In this document: positions 38,686 to 47,301 of the stretch, piece by piece
Numbering within the stretch: the first letter of the stretch is position 1
How the letters are laid out: the number at the start of each line of letters is the position of its first letter
Notes under the pieces: model-generated
Databases searched by the model: none
What the model was told of the DNA's origin: nothing
Seen by the model: only the letters and a program-made list of their open reading frames with translations
From: Companilactobacillus suantsaicola
GTDB taxonomy: Bacteria > Bacillota > Bacilli > Lactobacillales > Lactobacillaceae
Length of the DNA stretch: 64,000 bases
Reading direction: 5' to 3'
NCBI RefSeq assembly: GCF_004745525.1
Contig: NZ_RKLY01000010.1
Location: 20,559 to 84,558 of the forward strand
Made by a program: the position numbers and the translations under genes

Positions 38686-39090
38686 ATGAAAAGGTTAAAA
38701 GTTTTTGGATTGTTATTGATTGGAGCGTTTATCGGTAGTAATTTAAGATATTTGGAAAGTTTAGTTTTCAAGCCACAAGATGGTTTTCCATTAGGAACTT
38801 TAGTTGCTAATTTAAGTGGAGCGCTAGTTTTGCCATTTCTGATTCATTACTTGCAAGACCGATATCACCTTTCTACTAATACTATTTTGACCTTGAGTAC
38901 GGGATTATTAGGCTCTTATACGACTTTTTCAACCTTCACTGCTGATTCCTTTCGACTGTTTCAAAACGGTCAATGGTGGCTACTTTTTTGGTATCTGACC
39001 GTTACGATGGTCGGAGGGTTTCTCGTAGCGTTACTAGGAAATTATTGGGCTGCTAGTCAGGCATTTAACGATTGGAGCAAGCGCAAATGA
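38686..39090 (+). CDS. crcB: CrcB/Fluc fluoride channel subunit 1
   Basis: The protein has 134 residues and four membrane helices. Family motifs: GAFIGSNLRYLES (Gly-rich, Arg), PLGTLVANLSGALVLPF (Asn in helix 2) and LSTGLLGSYTTFSTFTADSFRLF (Phe/Thr track). It forms a dual-topology fluoride channel. ACGAGGAG lies before the ATG. The second subunit overlaps its stop by 4 bp (ATGA), so the pair is translated together. No fluoride riboswitch is visible upstream. Confidence 0.92.
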   Translation: MKRLKVFGLLLIGAFIGSNLRYLESLVFKPQDGFPLGTLVANLSGALVLPFLIHYLQDRYHLSTNTILTLSTGLLGSYTTFSTFTADSFRLFQNGQWWLLFWYLTVTMVGGFLVALLGNYWAASQAFNDWSKRK

Positions 39091-39428
39091 ATTTTTTAGT
39101 TGTAGGTTTTGGAGCGGCAGTTGGGGCTTTTGTCCGTAATGAGTTCACTTTGCTGCAAGTTAAAATCAAAATAGATTTTCCCATTATAACGCTACTGATC
39201 AACGTTTTAGGAGCGTTACTACTGGGAGTATTAACTGCACAAATTCGTAGCGGTGTATTATTATTACTATTAGGTACCGGATTTTGTGGAGGTTTCACTA
39301 CTTTTGGAACTTTCAACATGGAATTAAGTCAGCTATTTTTTCAACGTCGCTTTATGGCGTGTCTTCTTTACTTTGTTTTGACTTATTTATTTGGTATCCT
39401 TGGTTTTATTATTGGTATTCGAATTTAG
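39087..39428 (+). CDS. crcB: CrcB/Fluc fluoride channel subunit 2
   Basis: The protein has 113 residues and four helices. Motifs: GFGAAVGAFVRNEFTLL, TLLINVLGALLLGVL and LLGTGFCGGFTTFGTFNMELSQLF. In Lactobacillales two antiparallel subunits are often encoded by adjacent crcB genes. Start ATG 39087 overlaps the first gene; a frame from TTG 39072 would add five residues but covers the GGAG site. The pair is bracketed by near-identical family 1 repeats D and E. Confidence 0.9.
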   Translation: MNFLVVGFGAAVGAFVRNEFTLLQVKIKIDFPIITLLINVLGALLLGVLTAQIRSGVLLLLLGTGFCGGFTTFGTFNMELSQLFFQRRFMACLLYFVLTYLFGILGFIIGIRI

Positions 39429-39514
39429 AGTTCTTGTTCAGGGTTAGTTATAAAGAAGCTTTAATAGTGATATTTAATTATTATTTTTGAAATAAATAAT
39501 AGAACTAAAATTTA

Positions 39515-39670
39515 GTCTGGAGCACAAGCCCTGTGATGACTCAGCCGCCAAATTCTTGTTAGTGCTTTAGCACTTACAAGAAGGCCAATCTTTGAGATTT
39601 TTCCGAACTTGAAAAAGCTCAAAGTTGCGCCGGCAGCGTTCCAGCTCATCACAGGGCTTGTGCGGAAGAC
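39515..39670 (+). repeat. Family 1 structured repeat, copy E
   Basis: GTCT, GGA, GCACAAGCCCTGTGATGA/TCATCACAGGGCTTGTGC, GGA, AGAC. P3 differs from copy A: TTTTTC/GAAAAA replaces TTTTGC/GCAAAA and TTTGAG/CTCAAA closes it, so the helix is kept by paired changes. Confidence 0.92.
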
Positions 39671-39719
39671 GGCAGTTAACACTAACACAGTTAAGAGCCG
39701 AATTTAGGAGAAATTTAAA

Positions 39720-40136
39720 ATGAAAGAATCAGTTTGGAATGAAAGTTTTCGTCCCGGAATCTTTGCTTCAACAAAATTATATTTTCAAGATTTATTCGTC
39801 GGCGCAAAACGTATGAGTCGTAAGGACTTTTGGTGGGGCTTTTTAGGAATGTCAGTTGTCGCTTTTGTGATTATGGGCTTATTAGGCTTTATCATTACTA
39901 AAATGCCAGTTGATGATTTTTACTGGAGTTCAATCGTTGGTGTCGCCTTTGCAATTACTTGGGGTTATTATTTGATTTCTATTTTTACCGCTGCCATTCG
40001 CAGATTGCATGATCGTAAAATGCGTGGTTGGTGGGTCCTTTTACCAATTATTCCAGTAATTGGTGATATAGCGTTAATTATCTTGTTGTGTTTACCACAA
40101 AGAGATTTTGGTAATCAATGGAATAGAACACTCTAA
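39720..40136 (+). CDS. DUF805 membrane protein
   Basis: The protein has 138 residues. Three to four helices with the DUF805 signature AIRRLHDRKMRGWWVLLPIIPVIGDIALIILLCLP near the C terminus, and FVGAKRMSRKDFWWGFLGM at the N-terminal side. Function unknown. AGGAG lies 9 nt before the ATG. The SRAP gene starts 11 nt after its stop, so an operon of DUF805, SRAP and rlmA is likely. Confidence 0.85.
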   Translation: MKESVWNESFRPGIFASTKLYFQDLFVGAKRMSRKDFWWGFLGMSVVAFVIMGLLGFIITKMPVDDFYWSSIVGVAFAITWGYYLISIFTAAIRRLHDRKMRGWWVLLPIIPVIGDIALIILLCLPQRDFGNQWNRTL

Positions 40137-40147
40137 GAGGTGGAAAA

Positions 40148-40714
40148 ATGTGTGGACGTTTTTTGTTTCAGCCGGATCAAAATGAGGAGATCGGGCGAAT
40201 TTTTAAATTAGCCTATGATGCCGGATATGATGTTAAAGTTGGTGAAGTTTTCCCAACTGATGAAACGACCTTGATAGTAGCCGGTCCAAAACAAGTTAAA
40301 GTAGTTGGCATGAAGTGGGGCTTTCCCGGTTTTAAAAAAGGCCAATCAATTATCAATGCGCGTAGCGAAACCGTTCAAGAAAAAAAGATGTTCGCAGATT
40401 CCTTTTTGAAACGCCGTTGTGTTTATCCGACGACGGGTTTCTTTGAATGGAATAAAGCTAAGCAAAAATATAAATTCAATTTCAGTAACGACCCGCAAAC
40501 CTTATTTATCGCTGGTTGTTACAATTATTTTGATAGCGTCCCACAAAGTATTTTGTTTACGACTCAACCAAATGAATCGATGATTCAGATACATGATCGA
40601 ATGCCACTGATTTTACGAAAAAATCAGATCAACGCTTGGATTTATGATAACCAATTCGCTATTGATTTTATCAACGCCGAGATGCCACAATTAGTTTCTG
40701 AGGAACAGGGGTAG
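40148..40714 (+). CDS. SRAP (HMCES/YedK) abasic-site crosslinking protein
   Basis: The protein has 188 residues. All key residues are visible: Cys2 (after Met removal the thiazolidine-forming cysteine), Asn in INARSE (about 70), Glu in GFFEW (about 100) and His in HDRMPLIL (about 149). It caps abasic sites in single-stranded DNA to shield replication forks. AGAGGTGG precedes the ATG. The rlmA gene follows after 2 bp. Confidence 0.92.
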   Translation: MCGRFLFQPDQNEEIGRIFKLAYDAGYDVKVGEVFPTDETTLIVAGPKQVKVVGMKWGFPGFKKGQSIINARSETVQEKKMFADSFLKRRCVYPTTGFFEWNKAKQKYKFNFSNDPQTLFIAGCYNYFDSVPQSILFTTQPNESMIQIHDRMPLILRKNQINAWIYDNQFAIDFINAEMPQLVSEEQG

Positions 40715-40716
40715 TA

Positions 40717-41544
40717 ATGAATAATAAAATTCAAAAATTTAGTAACAGTCAAAATTTTTTCCAGTGTCCAATCTGTGGAAAAAGTTTGAAATTGGTTGAT
40801 AACAGTTTGATGTGTGGAGAAAATCATTGTTTCGACATTTCCAAAAAAGGATTTGTCGATTTTATTTTGAATGCCAAACTGCAAAAAAATTATGACCTAG
40901 CTTCGTTTGAGAACCGCCATATAGTCTTAGAACACGGCATGTATGACCACATTGCTAATAAACTAGTGGATTTAGTGAATCACTATCAGTTGAAAAATTT
41001 GTTAGATGTAGGTTGCGGCGAAGGTTATTACGCTAAGAAGTTGAGTGAAGTAGCGGAAAATGTTTTAGCGTTTGATATTTCTAAAGACTCGATTCAATTA
41101 GCTGCTAAAGGAGTTAATACGCCAGTCGAGTGGTTCGTTGGCGATTTAGCCCACTTACCAATTCAAAAACAAGTTATTTCCGGAATAATCGATGTTTTCT
41201 CACCAGCTAATTACGAGGAATTTAAGCGAATCTTGCAGCCAGGTGGTTATGTTTTAAAAGTGATACCTAATCAATCTCACGTTAAGGAATTACGTGAAGT
41301 TGCCAAAGATCAATTGAAACAGGCTGAATATTCAAATAAAAAAGTTCTCGACTATTTTGAAGAACATTATCAATTAGTTGACCAAATTGACGTTACAAAG
41401 ACTTATCAAGTGTCCAAACTAGAACGTAACGCTTTTATCAATATGACACCGTTATTGTTCAACGTCGATAAGAGTAAAATTGACTGGACAAAGGTCAATG
41501 AAATTACCGTTGGATCAACGATTTTAGTTGGTCAACGTAAATAA
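40717..41544 (+). CDS. rlmA: 23S rRNA (guanine-N1) methyltransferase, RlmA family
   Basis: The protein has 275 residues. The N-terminal zinc site is Cys17, Cys20, Cys33, His37 (CPICGKSL, MCGENH), followed by FDISKKGFVDFIL, the family marker. The SAM domain motif I is LLDVGCGEGYYAKKL (about 92-106), and IIDVFSPANYEEFKRILQPGGYVLKVIP carries the later motifs. It methylates G745 or G748 of 23S rRNA hairpin 35; the Gram-positive RlmA(II) type is expected. It is last in the operon before a strong terminator. Confidence 0.9.
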   Translation: MNNKIQKFSNSQNFFQCPICGKSLKLVDNSLMCGENHCFDISKKGFVDFILNAKLQKNYDLASFENRHIVLEHGMYDHIANKLVDLVNHYQLKNLLDVGCGEGYYAKKLSEVAENVLAFDISKDSIQLAAKGVNTPVEWFVGDLAHLPIQKQVISGIIDVFSPANYEEFKRILQPGGYVLKVIPNQSHVKELREVAKDQLKQAEYSNKKVLDYFEEHYQLVDQIDVTKTYQVSKLERNAFINMTPLLFNVDKSKIDWTKVNEITVGSTILVGQRK

Positions 41545-41577
41545 AAAAGCAATCTCACATTTGAGATTGCTTTTTTA
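41543..41577. terminator. Bidirectional terminator
   Basis: AAAAAAGCAATCTCA pairs with TGAGATTGCTTTTTT around CATT, between rlmA (+) and the lectin-like gene (-). Confidence 0.92.
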
Positions 41578-44043
41578 AATAGTATCTTGAGCTAACCAGG
41601 TGATTTCACCGCTATAAGTACCTGTCTGATTGACACCATCGTTATATAAGAGAATGCCTTCGTTGTTAGACCAATCATCCGAGATGGTATCGTTATAATC
41701 TGATGTATCGTTATGGTTAGCAATGTTGATGTAACCACTGTTTAAATCATTTTTAGTGCTGTTGTAGTAAATGAAACCGTTGAAAGAATCATCGTCACTG
41801 TTTTGCAGGATTGAAGCTTTTGCAAACAAGTGCCAAACGGTATTGTTACTTTTAACGTGTAAATTCAAATTATTTTGTCTTTTCAACGTGTCCGAATTGC
41901 CCAGTGCTTGAATTGTTCCGAAACTCAGTGAGTCGGCACTAACTTCAAGAGATTTATTAGGAATGACATTGACCGTAAAGGTAGCGGTGTTTGAAGTGAT
42001 ACCGTCTTGATCAGTCGCTGTGATGGTGATTTTTTGCGTCGAGTTGAGTTTGAAAATATTCCAAAATTCGCTGTCATTATTGATCAAGTCGTTTTTGATA
42101 TCGAAGTCGTTACTCAAACTGGCGCTACCATCAGACGTTTTTGCGGCTGTGTACTTCTTACCATTGACGGTGATGGTGTAAAAAATCGAACCCTCCGGAC
42201 TAGTTAGGAAGTCGTCGCCATTGTCATACTTCAAGATAGTTGATAGTGTGAGGCCCCCATCGCCTTGGAAGAGTAAATCGATTGTTTTCGACTCAGGAGT
42301 TAATTGTAATTTATGAGTTTTCTTGTAGCGAATTATAAATTCAGGTGTACTTGCTTCAGAAATTTCGTTTTGACCGGTAAAAATCGAAGCAACTGGCTTA
42401 ACTGTAACGTCTTTGTCGGTGTTATTGACTGAAGTGCCGTTGATTGTGAAAGTGACATGGGTTGGCAAACCACTATCCGCATCACCCAACAAGCCAGTTC
42501 CCGCACTATCAAGCGTTGGAATCGTGATCTTGGTGCCATTTAAGTCATTGGCAGAAATATTTTCAGTCTTGACGGTCTTACCATTATTATCTTTATAAGT
42601 GATGGTACCAATATTGTTGTTATCATCGGACTTTACAGTGAAATTGCTAGGTAGATTCAAAACAGGATTAACTTTTTTCCAGCTGTCACGACCAGAATCA
42701 TAATCTAAGTCGTAATTAATACTCAAGTCGTCGCCGGCTCCGATTGTCTTTGATGCGGTTGAGGAATCTTTGTCGATCGTGCGGTCATTTAAAGTGTGAT
42801 CGACGATATTTGAAGCAGTTTCGATATAAAGCATGGCAGGAATTGATTCAAAAGCAACCATTTTATCAGCCACATCGTCACTAGTACTGTTGGAGCCAGT
42901 AAAGCCCCAGAGAATTTTGTCGGTATCACCGAAGAGCTTTTTGTAATCAACTTTGACTGAATTATCGACTCTAACGAAGTTATTGCTGGAACCGTAATTG
43001 TAATTAGCAGTATTGTCGTTAGGATTGATATCATTGAATGAATAACTTAAAGTGGCAGTACCGTCATCATTTGGTTCCCAATGAATTGTCAGATGATGCC
43101 AATAAATAGCACGATTGCTTGAATCGATATCATCAACTAAGTTGGCGGATTGAGAAGCTTTGGTGTGGATCATTGAAAAGGCTGAACCAAAAGTGCTGAA
43201 ACCAGTTGAAAGCTTTTGATAACTATCGGACATTCCGGGATAAGTTACTGCAATGTGTCCGTAGCCACCACCCATACCAAAACGAGCTTCGTCTTTATCA
43301 GGATAGTCACTTGGGATGACTAAGTTAGTACTGGTAGTATCGAAGTTGTTTAGTGAGTAATCTTTGTTGGTTGTAAAACCAAGATTGGATGTGTATTTAG
43401 AACCGATTTGTTTTGAAAGAATATCTTCCTTGCTAGTATTGTCCAGTTCGGTATCGAATTCCAAAGCCAAACTATTTTGGATAGCTGTACTAGCAATACT
43501 TTGGGCAGTATAAGTTTTGGGATAAGTATAGGTCTTAATAAGTTCACCAACATCAATCGTATCACGCTGCATGGTACCATAATCAGTACCATAAACGCCT
43601 AATCCTTCAAAACCAGCGCCTAAGGCGTTGATTCCATTGGTATCGTTTTGAAGTACAAAGGCCATACCTTCACCATTAGTCAATTGGTCACTTCCAGAAC
43701 CGTCACCAAAATATAACCAGGCAGAGATAGTCTGGTCTTCATCAACTTTCAAGTAGTTTTTGGCTGACTCTTTTGACCAGTAGGCACCAACAGAATTGGC
43801 ACCACTGGCAAGATCCATGATTTGATTGTTACCACTGACGGTAGTGGCGGAGTTAGTTTTAAATTTTGCATTAGAACTAGTTCCGTGCTCGAAATATTGG
43901 GTAATGTCCAAACCGTTTGGAACCGAAGCAATGGCATCACTTTTAGACATTGCGGCCGAAACATGATTAATTTTTAAATTTAAATTTATGAGAGTTAATA
44001 AAATTAATACACTAAAAAAAATATTCCTTTGTTTATTTTTCAT
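41575..44043 (-). CDS. Secreted L-type lectin-like surface protein with C-terminal WxL-like domain
   Basis: The protein has 822 residues. Residues 1-31 are a signal peptide (NIFFSVLILLTLINLNLKINHVSAA). A legume-type lectin domain spans about 45-415 (ISAWLYFGDGSGSDQLTNGEGMAFVLQND, GLGVYGTDYGT, LALEFDTELD, HLTIHWEPNDDG). Two Ig/cadherin-like segments follow (about 430-690). The C-terminal region (about 695-822) has NTVWHLFAK and ends GTYSGEITWLAQD, like the WxL peptidoglycan-binding domain with one canonical W-x-L. It is probably a carbohydrate-binding adhesin held on the wall without sortase. Confidence 0.8.
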   Translation of the reverse strand: MKNKQRNIFFSVLILLTLINLNLKINHVSAAMSKSDAIASVPNGLDITQYFEHGTSSNAKFKTNSATTVSGNNQIMDLASGANSVGAYWSKESAKNYLKVDEDQTISAWLYFGDGSGSDQLTNGEGMAFVLQNDTNGINALGAGFEGLGVYGTDYGTMQRDTIDVGELIKTYTYPKTYTAQSIASTAIQNSLALEFDTELDNTSKEDILSKQIGSKYTSNLGFTTNKDYSLNNFDTTSTNLVIPSDYPDKDEARFGMGGGYGHIAVTYPGMSDSYQKLSTGFSTFGSAFSMIHTKASQSANLVDDIDSSNRAIYWHHLTIHWEPNDDGTATLSYSFNDINPNDNTANYNYGSSNNFVRVDNSVKVDYKKLFGDTDKILWGFTGSNSTSDDVADKMVAFESIPAMLYIETASNIVDHTLNDRTIDKDSSTASKTIGAGDDLSINYDLDYDSGRDSWKKVNPVLNLPSNFTVKSDDNNNIGTITYKDNNGKTVKTENISANDLNGTKITIPTLDSAGTGLLGDADSGLPTHVTFTINGTSVNNTDKDVTVKPVASIFTGQNEISEASTPEFIIRYKKTHKLQLTPESKTIDLLFQGDGGLTLSTILKYDNGDDFLTSPEGSIFYTITVNGKKYTAAKTSDGSASLSNDFDIKNDLINNDSEFWNIFKLNSTQKITITATDQDGITSNTATFTVNVIPNKSLEVSADSLSFGTIQALGNSDTLKRQNNLNLHVKSNNTVWHLFAKASILQNSDDDSFNGFIYYNSTKNDLNSGYINIANHNDTSDYNDTISDDWSNNEGILLYNDGVNQTGTYSGEITWLAQDTI

Positions 44044-44225
44044 AAAGCATCCCTCAGTTTATATCGTTTATAGATATAATAATAATCCTCAATAAATAAA
44101 AATTAGTTTCAATAATAATAAAAAAACTTATCCAAAAGTAAACTATAAATTAACTAAAAAAGAAATACAGACAAAAACGAACGTATGTTTTAAAATGTTA
44201 GTAAGCAAATATTAGGAGGGTAAAA

Positions 44226-46595
44226 ATGCCGACAAAGATTGGAATTCGTCAATTAGTAGAGTTTGTTTTACGTAGTGGCGACTTGAACGAAACTAAAAAT
44301 AGTCAAAACACTGCTGCTAATGGTGCGCGAATCCATCGACGCCTCCAAAAACAACGGACTAAAAATAAAAATTATCAGAGTGAAGTTTATCTAAAAACAG
44401 AAGTGAAGATGAACGATGCCAGTTACCTTATTTCTGGTCGAGCTGATGGGATTAAAATTGAGGACAAAACTGCTCTAATTGAGGAAATCAAAACGTCCGA
44501 CCAACCATTTGAAGAGTTGAGCGATAACACTTTGGATTTGTACTGGGGACAAGTCAAAGTTTATGGTTATTTATTGCTAAAAGACCATTTGGAATTTGAC
44601 ACTGTAACGTTACGATTGACCTATTTTCAAGTTAGTAATGAAGAAGTTACGACTGATGAACACGAATATAGTCGAAACGAATTAAATGAATTTTTTGAAA
44701 AATTAATCGAGGAATATGAGTATTGGCTATCACTCAGAGCTAAATTACGCAAAACTCGCAATGAGTCAATTCTTGCGCTGCAGTTTCCGTTTCCTAATTT
44801 TCGCAAGGGTCAAAGAGAACTGGCAGCAGCCGTTTATAAAACGATTTATTATCAAAAACGCCTCTTTGTCGAAGCACCGACTGGAACCGGGAAGACAATT
44901 TCAACCCTTTTTCCGGCAATAAAGTCGATGGGCGAGGAGAAAATCCAACGGTTATTTTATTTGACTGCAAAGCAAAGTACTCGTCATGTCGCCGAAGAAG
45001 CAATTGCTTTGATGTCGACAAAAGGCTTGAAGTTAAAGAGCATTACTTTGACTGCTAAAGATAAGATCCGTTTTCCTGAACAAGATGTCCCTCCTGAAAA
45101 AGACCCTTATATGATTGGCTACTATGACCGTTTGAAACCAGCTTTAGCGGATGTTTTGGAAAATGAGGGAGCGATTACTCGTGAAGTAGTCGAAAAGTAT
45201 GCCAAGAAGCATACGGTTGATCCCTTTGAATTTTCACTCGATTTGTCATTATTTTGTGATGTGATTATTTGTGATTACAATTATTTATTCGATCCACTAG
45301 TTTATTTACAACGCTTTTTCGTTGAAAAGGACACGGATAACTTTTTTCTAATTGATGAAGCACACAATTTAGTCAGCCGTTCGCGAGCTATGTATTCGGC
45401 GGAAATCAGTGATTTTAAAATCAAACAGTTGTTGAAAGTAGCTAAAGATATTCCGACACAATTGAGTGCTGATTTTCAGAAACAAATCAAAATAGTTCGT
45501 CGTGTTTTCAATCAGATGAAAAAAGTCCTCAAAGAAGACGAAAAAACGGAGAGTATCACCACTGATTCACCCAATGAGTTGATAAATGTTCTCGGAAAAT
45601 TCGATGATTTCATGACTGATTGGATGCAAGATCAAAAACCATCGGACTTTTTAGAACAGGCTAAGGATTTCTTTTTTGACTGTTTGACCTTTGTCAAAAT
45701 TGGGATGCTTTACGACGACACATACAAGACAAGAATCGTGATCGATGATAAAAATTTGATTGTCAAAGAACTGTGCTTAGATCCGAGTCATTTTCTCGAT
45801 GAGTCGATGAATCTCGGTTTGGGAGCAGTATTGTTTTCCGCCACAATGTCGCCGATGGATTATTATCAAAATGTTTTAGGAGGAATCAATAATAGCCTAG
45901 CATATCAATTGCCATCACCCTTCCCAGTAAACAATCAAGCAATTTTTATCACGCAATACATTCAGACTACTTACCGGCAACGTGAATTTTATCAAGATAA
46001 AATTGTTGTCAGTTTAAGAGCCCTGATTGACGGCAAAAAAGGTAATTACTTATTCTTTTTCCCATCTTATGGATATTTAAAACAAATCAAAACAGCTTTT
46101 GAAGAAACTTATCCACAGGTGGAAACTATTACACAAGAATCAGCTATGGACGCAGCCGCTCGTCAAGATTTCTTAGCTAAGTTTGAGGAGAATCCTACAC
46201 AGACTTTAGTCGGTTTCTGTGTTTTAGGAGGAATTTTCTCAGAAGGAATCGATTTGCGTGGTAATAGACTAATTGGTGTAGCTATCGTCAGTGTAGGTTT
46301 GCCAGGTTTAAGTGCCGAGAATAACTTAATTCGTGATTATTATGATGAAAAAAATAACCGTGGATTTGAATATGCATATCAAATGCCGGGGATGAATAAC
46401 GTTTTACAGGCTGCCGGTCGCTTGATTCGTGGTAGCCATGATATGGGAATTATTTTGTTATTAGATCAGCGTTTTGCTAGTCTTCGATATACAAAACTTT
46501 TTCCACAGCATTGGCAAAATTACCAACGGATCAGTTCAGTTGAACGATTAACAACTTCAGTGGATAACTTTTGGAAGGAACACCATGAAAACTAA
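44226..46595 (+). CDS. XPD/DinG-type superfamily 2 helicase with N-terminal nuclease-like domain, lacking Fe-S cysteines
   Basis: The protein has 789 residues. Residues about 1-165 are a Cas4/RecB-like PD-(D/E)xK domain (GRADGIKIEDKTALIEEIKTSD, then GQVKVYGYLL). Helicase motifs: Walker A APTGTGKT (217-224), Walker B DEAH (about 375-379), VLFSATMSPM, and motif VI QAAGRLIRGSHD. The four cysteines usual in this family appear replaced: KIRF (about 281), DVPPEKDPY (about 287-294) and VDPFEFSLD (about 332). A cluster therefore seems absent. AGGAGGG precedes the ATG. It overlaps the next gene by 11 bp. Confidence 0.85.
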   Translation: MPTKIGIRQLVEFVLRSGDLNETKNSQNTAANGARIHRRLQKQRTKNKNYQSEVYLKTEVKMNDASYLISGRADGIKIEDKTALIEEIKTSDQPFEELSDNTLDLYWGQVKVYGYLLLKDHLEFDTVTLRLTYFQVSNEEVTTDEHEYSRNELNEFFEKLIEEYEYWLSLRAKLRKTRNESILALQFPFPNFRKGQRELAAAVYKTIYYQKRLFVEAPTGTGKTISTLFPAIKSMGEEKIQRLFYLTAKQSTRHVAEEAIALMSTKGLKLKSITLTAKDKIRFPEQDVPPEKDPYMIGYYDRLKPALADVLENEGAITREVVEKYAKKHTVDPFEFSLDLSLFCDVIICDYNYLFDPLVYLQRFFVEKDTDNFFLIDEAHNLVSRSRAMYSAEISDFKIKQLLKVAKDIPTQLSADFQKQIKIVRRVFNQMKKVLKEDEKTESITTDSPNELINVLGKFDDFMTDWMQDQKPSDFLEQAKDFFFDCLTFVKIGMLYDDTYKTRIVIDDKNLIVKELCLDPSHFLDESMNLGLGAVLFSATMSPMDYYQNVLGGINNSLAYQLPSPFPVNNQAIFITQYIQTTYRQREFYQDKIVVSLRALIDGKKGNYLFFFPSYGYLKQIKTAFEETYPQVETITQESAMDAAARQDFLAKFEENPTQTLVGFCVLGGIFSEGIDLRGNRLIGVAIVSVGLPGLSAENNLIRDYYDEKNNRGFEYAYQMPGMNNVLQAAGRLIRGSHDMGIILLLDQRFASLRYTKLFPQHWQNYQRISSVERLTTSVDNFWKEHHEN

Positions 46596-47301
46596 ATTAA
46601 CTAAAGATTTGGAAAGTACGCTCTATCAATATTGTTTAGAACAAGGATCATATGTTGTGGAAGAAGTATCGATGCCGGACAAAAAAGGGATTGTCGATAC
46701 TTTGAGTTATCAACAATTAACGGATAAAACGATTGAGTGGCGCTGTTATGAATTAAAAGTTACTAAAGCAGATTTTCACTCAAAGGCTAAATTGTCATTT
46801 ATCGGTAACTACAATTATTTTGTTTTAACTAAAAAACTATATGAAGAAGTTCAAGCGGAAATTCCCGCACACATTGGTGTCTTAATTTATCGGGCCTTTG
46901 ATAAAAAGGCAGTTGAAGCTAGTCCCCAAACTTTGCGGGCACCGGGATTTTTGACCGTCGCTAAAAAAGCTCAATACCAAGAATTACAAGTTGATGAGAC
47001 TCAATTGACAGCTCATTTTGTGGCCTCACTTTTTCGAGAGGTCGACAAAGCTAAGCGAGTGGAAAAAGGTCTGCAACTATATTCAGATGATCAATTATTT
47101 AAGGAATTACAAAAACGTCAAAAAGCTGGCTATGATATCTATAAGCCTGACCATAACTTGTATGATAGGTTCGTTGATGAAATAAAGGACGGCGCTATAA
47201 CGGCGTTACAAGAAGAACTAGACGCTAGAAATGAAGAGTATCAACTATTGAAATTACAACTCCAACAACAGAAGCAACCAAATATGGAGGATAAATTATG
47301 A
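46585..47301 (+). CDS. PD-(D/E)xK-like nuclease family protein (MmcB-like)
   Basis: The protein has 238 residues. Residues about 20-110 have a nuclease-fold pattern: an acidic residue in GIVDTLSYQQL (about 35-38), then RCYELKVTKADFHSKAKLSFIGNYNYFVLTKKLYEEV with the Glu-x-Lys core. The C-terminal 70 residues are helical and Glu/Gln-rich (ITALQEELDARNEEYQLLKLQLQQQKQ). GGAAGGA lies before the ATG, inside the end of the helicase gene. The sce7725-like gene overlaps its stop by 4 bp, so the three genes are translationally coupled. Confidence 0.65.
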   Translation: MKTKLTKDLESTLYQYCLEQGSYVVEEVSMPDKKGIVDTLSYQQLTDKTIEWRCYELKVTKADFHSKAKLSFIGNYNYFVLTKKLYEEVQAEIPAHIGVLIYRAFDKKAVEASPQTLRAPGFLTVAKKAQYQELQVDETQLTAHFVASLFREVDKAKRVEKGLQLYSDDQLFKELQKRQKAGYDIYKPDHNLYDRFVDEIKDGAITALQEELDARNEEYQLLKLQLQQQKQPNMEDKL

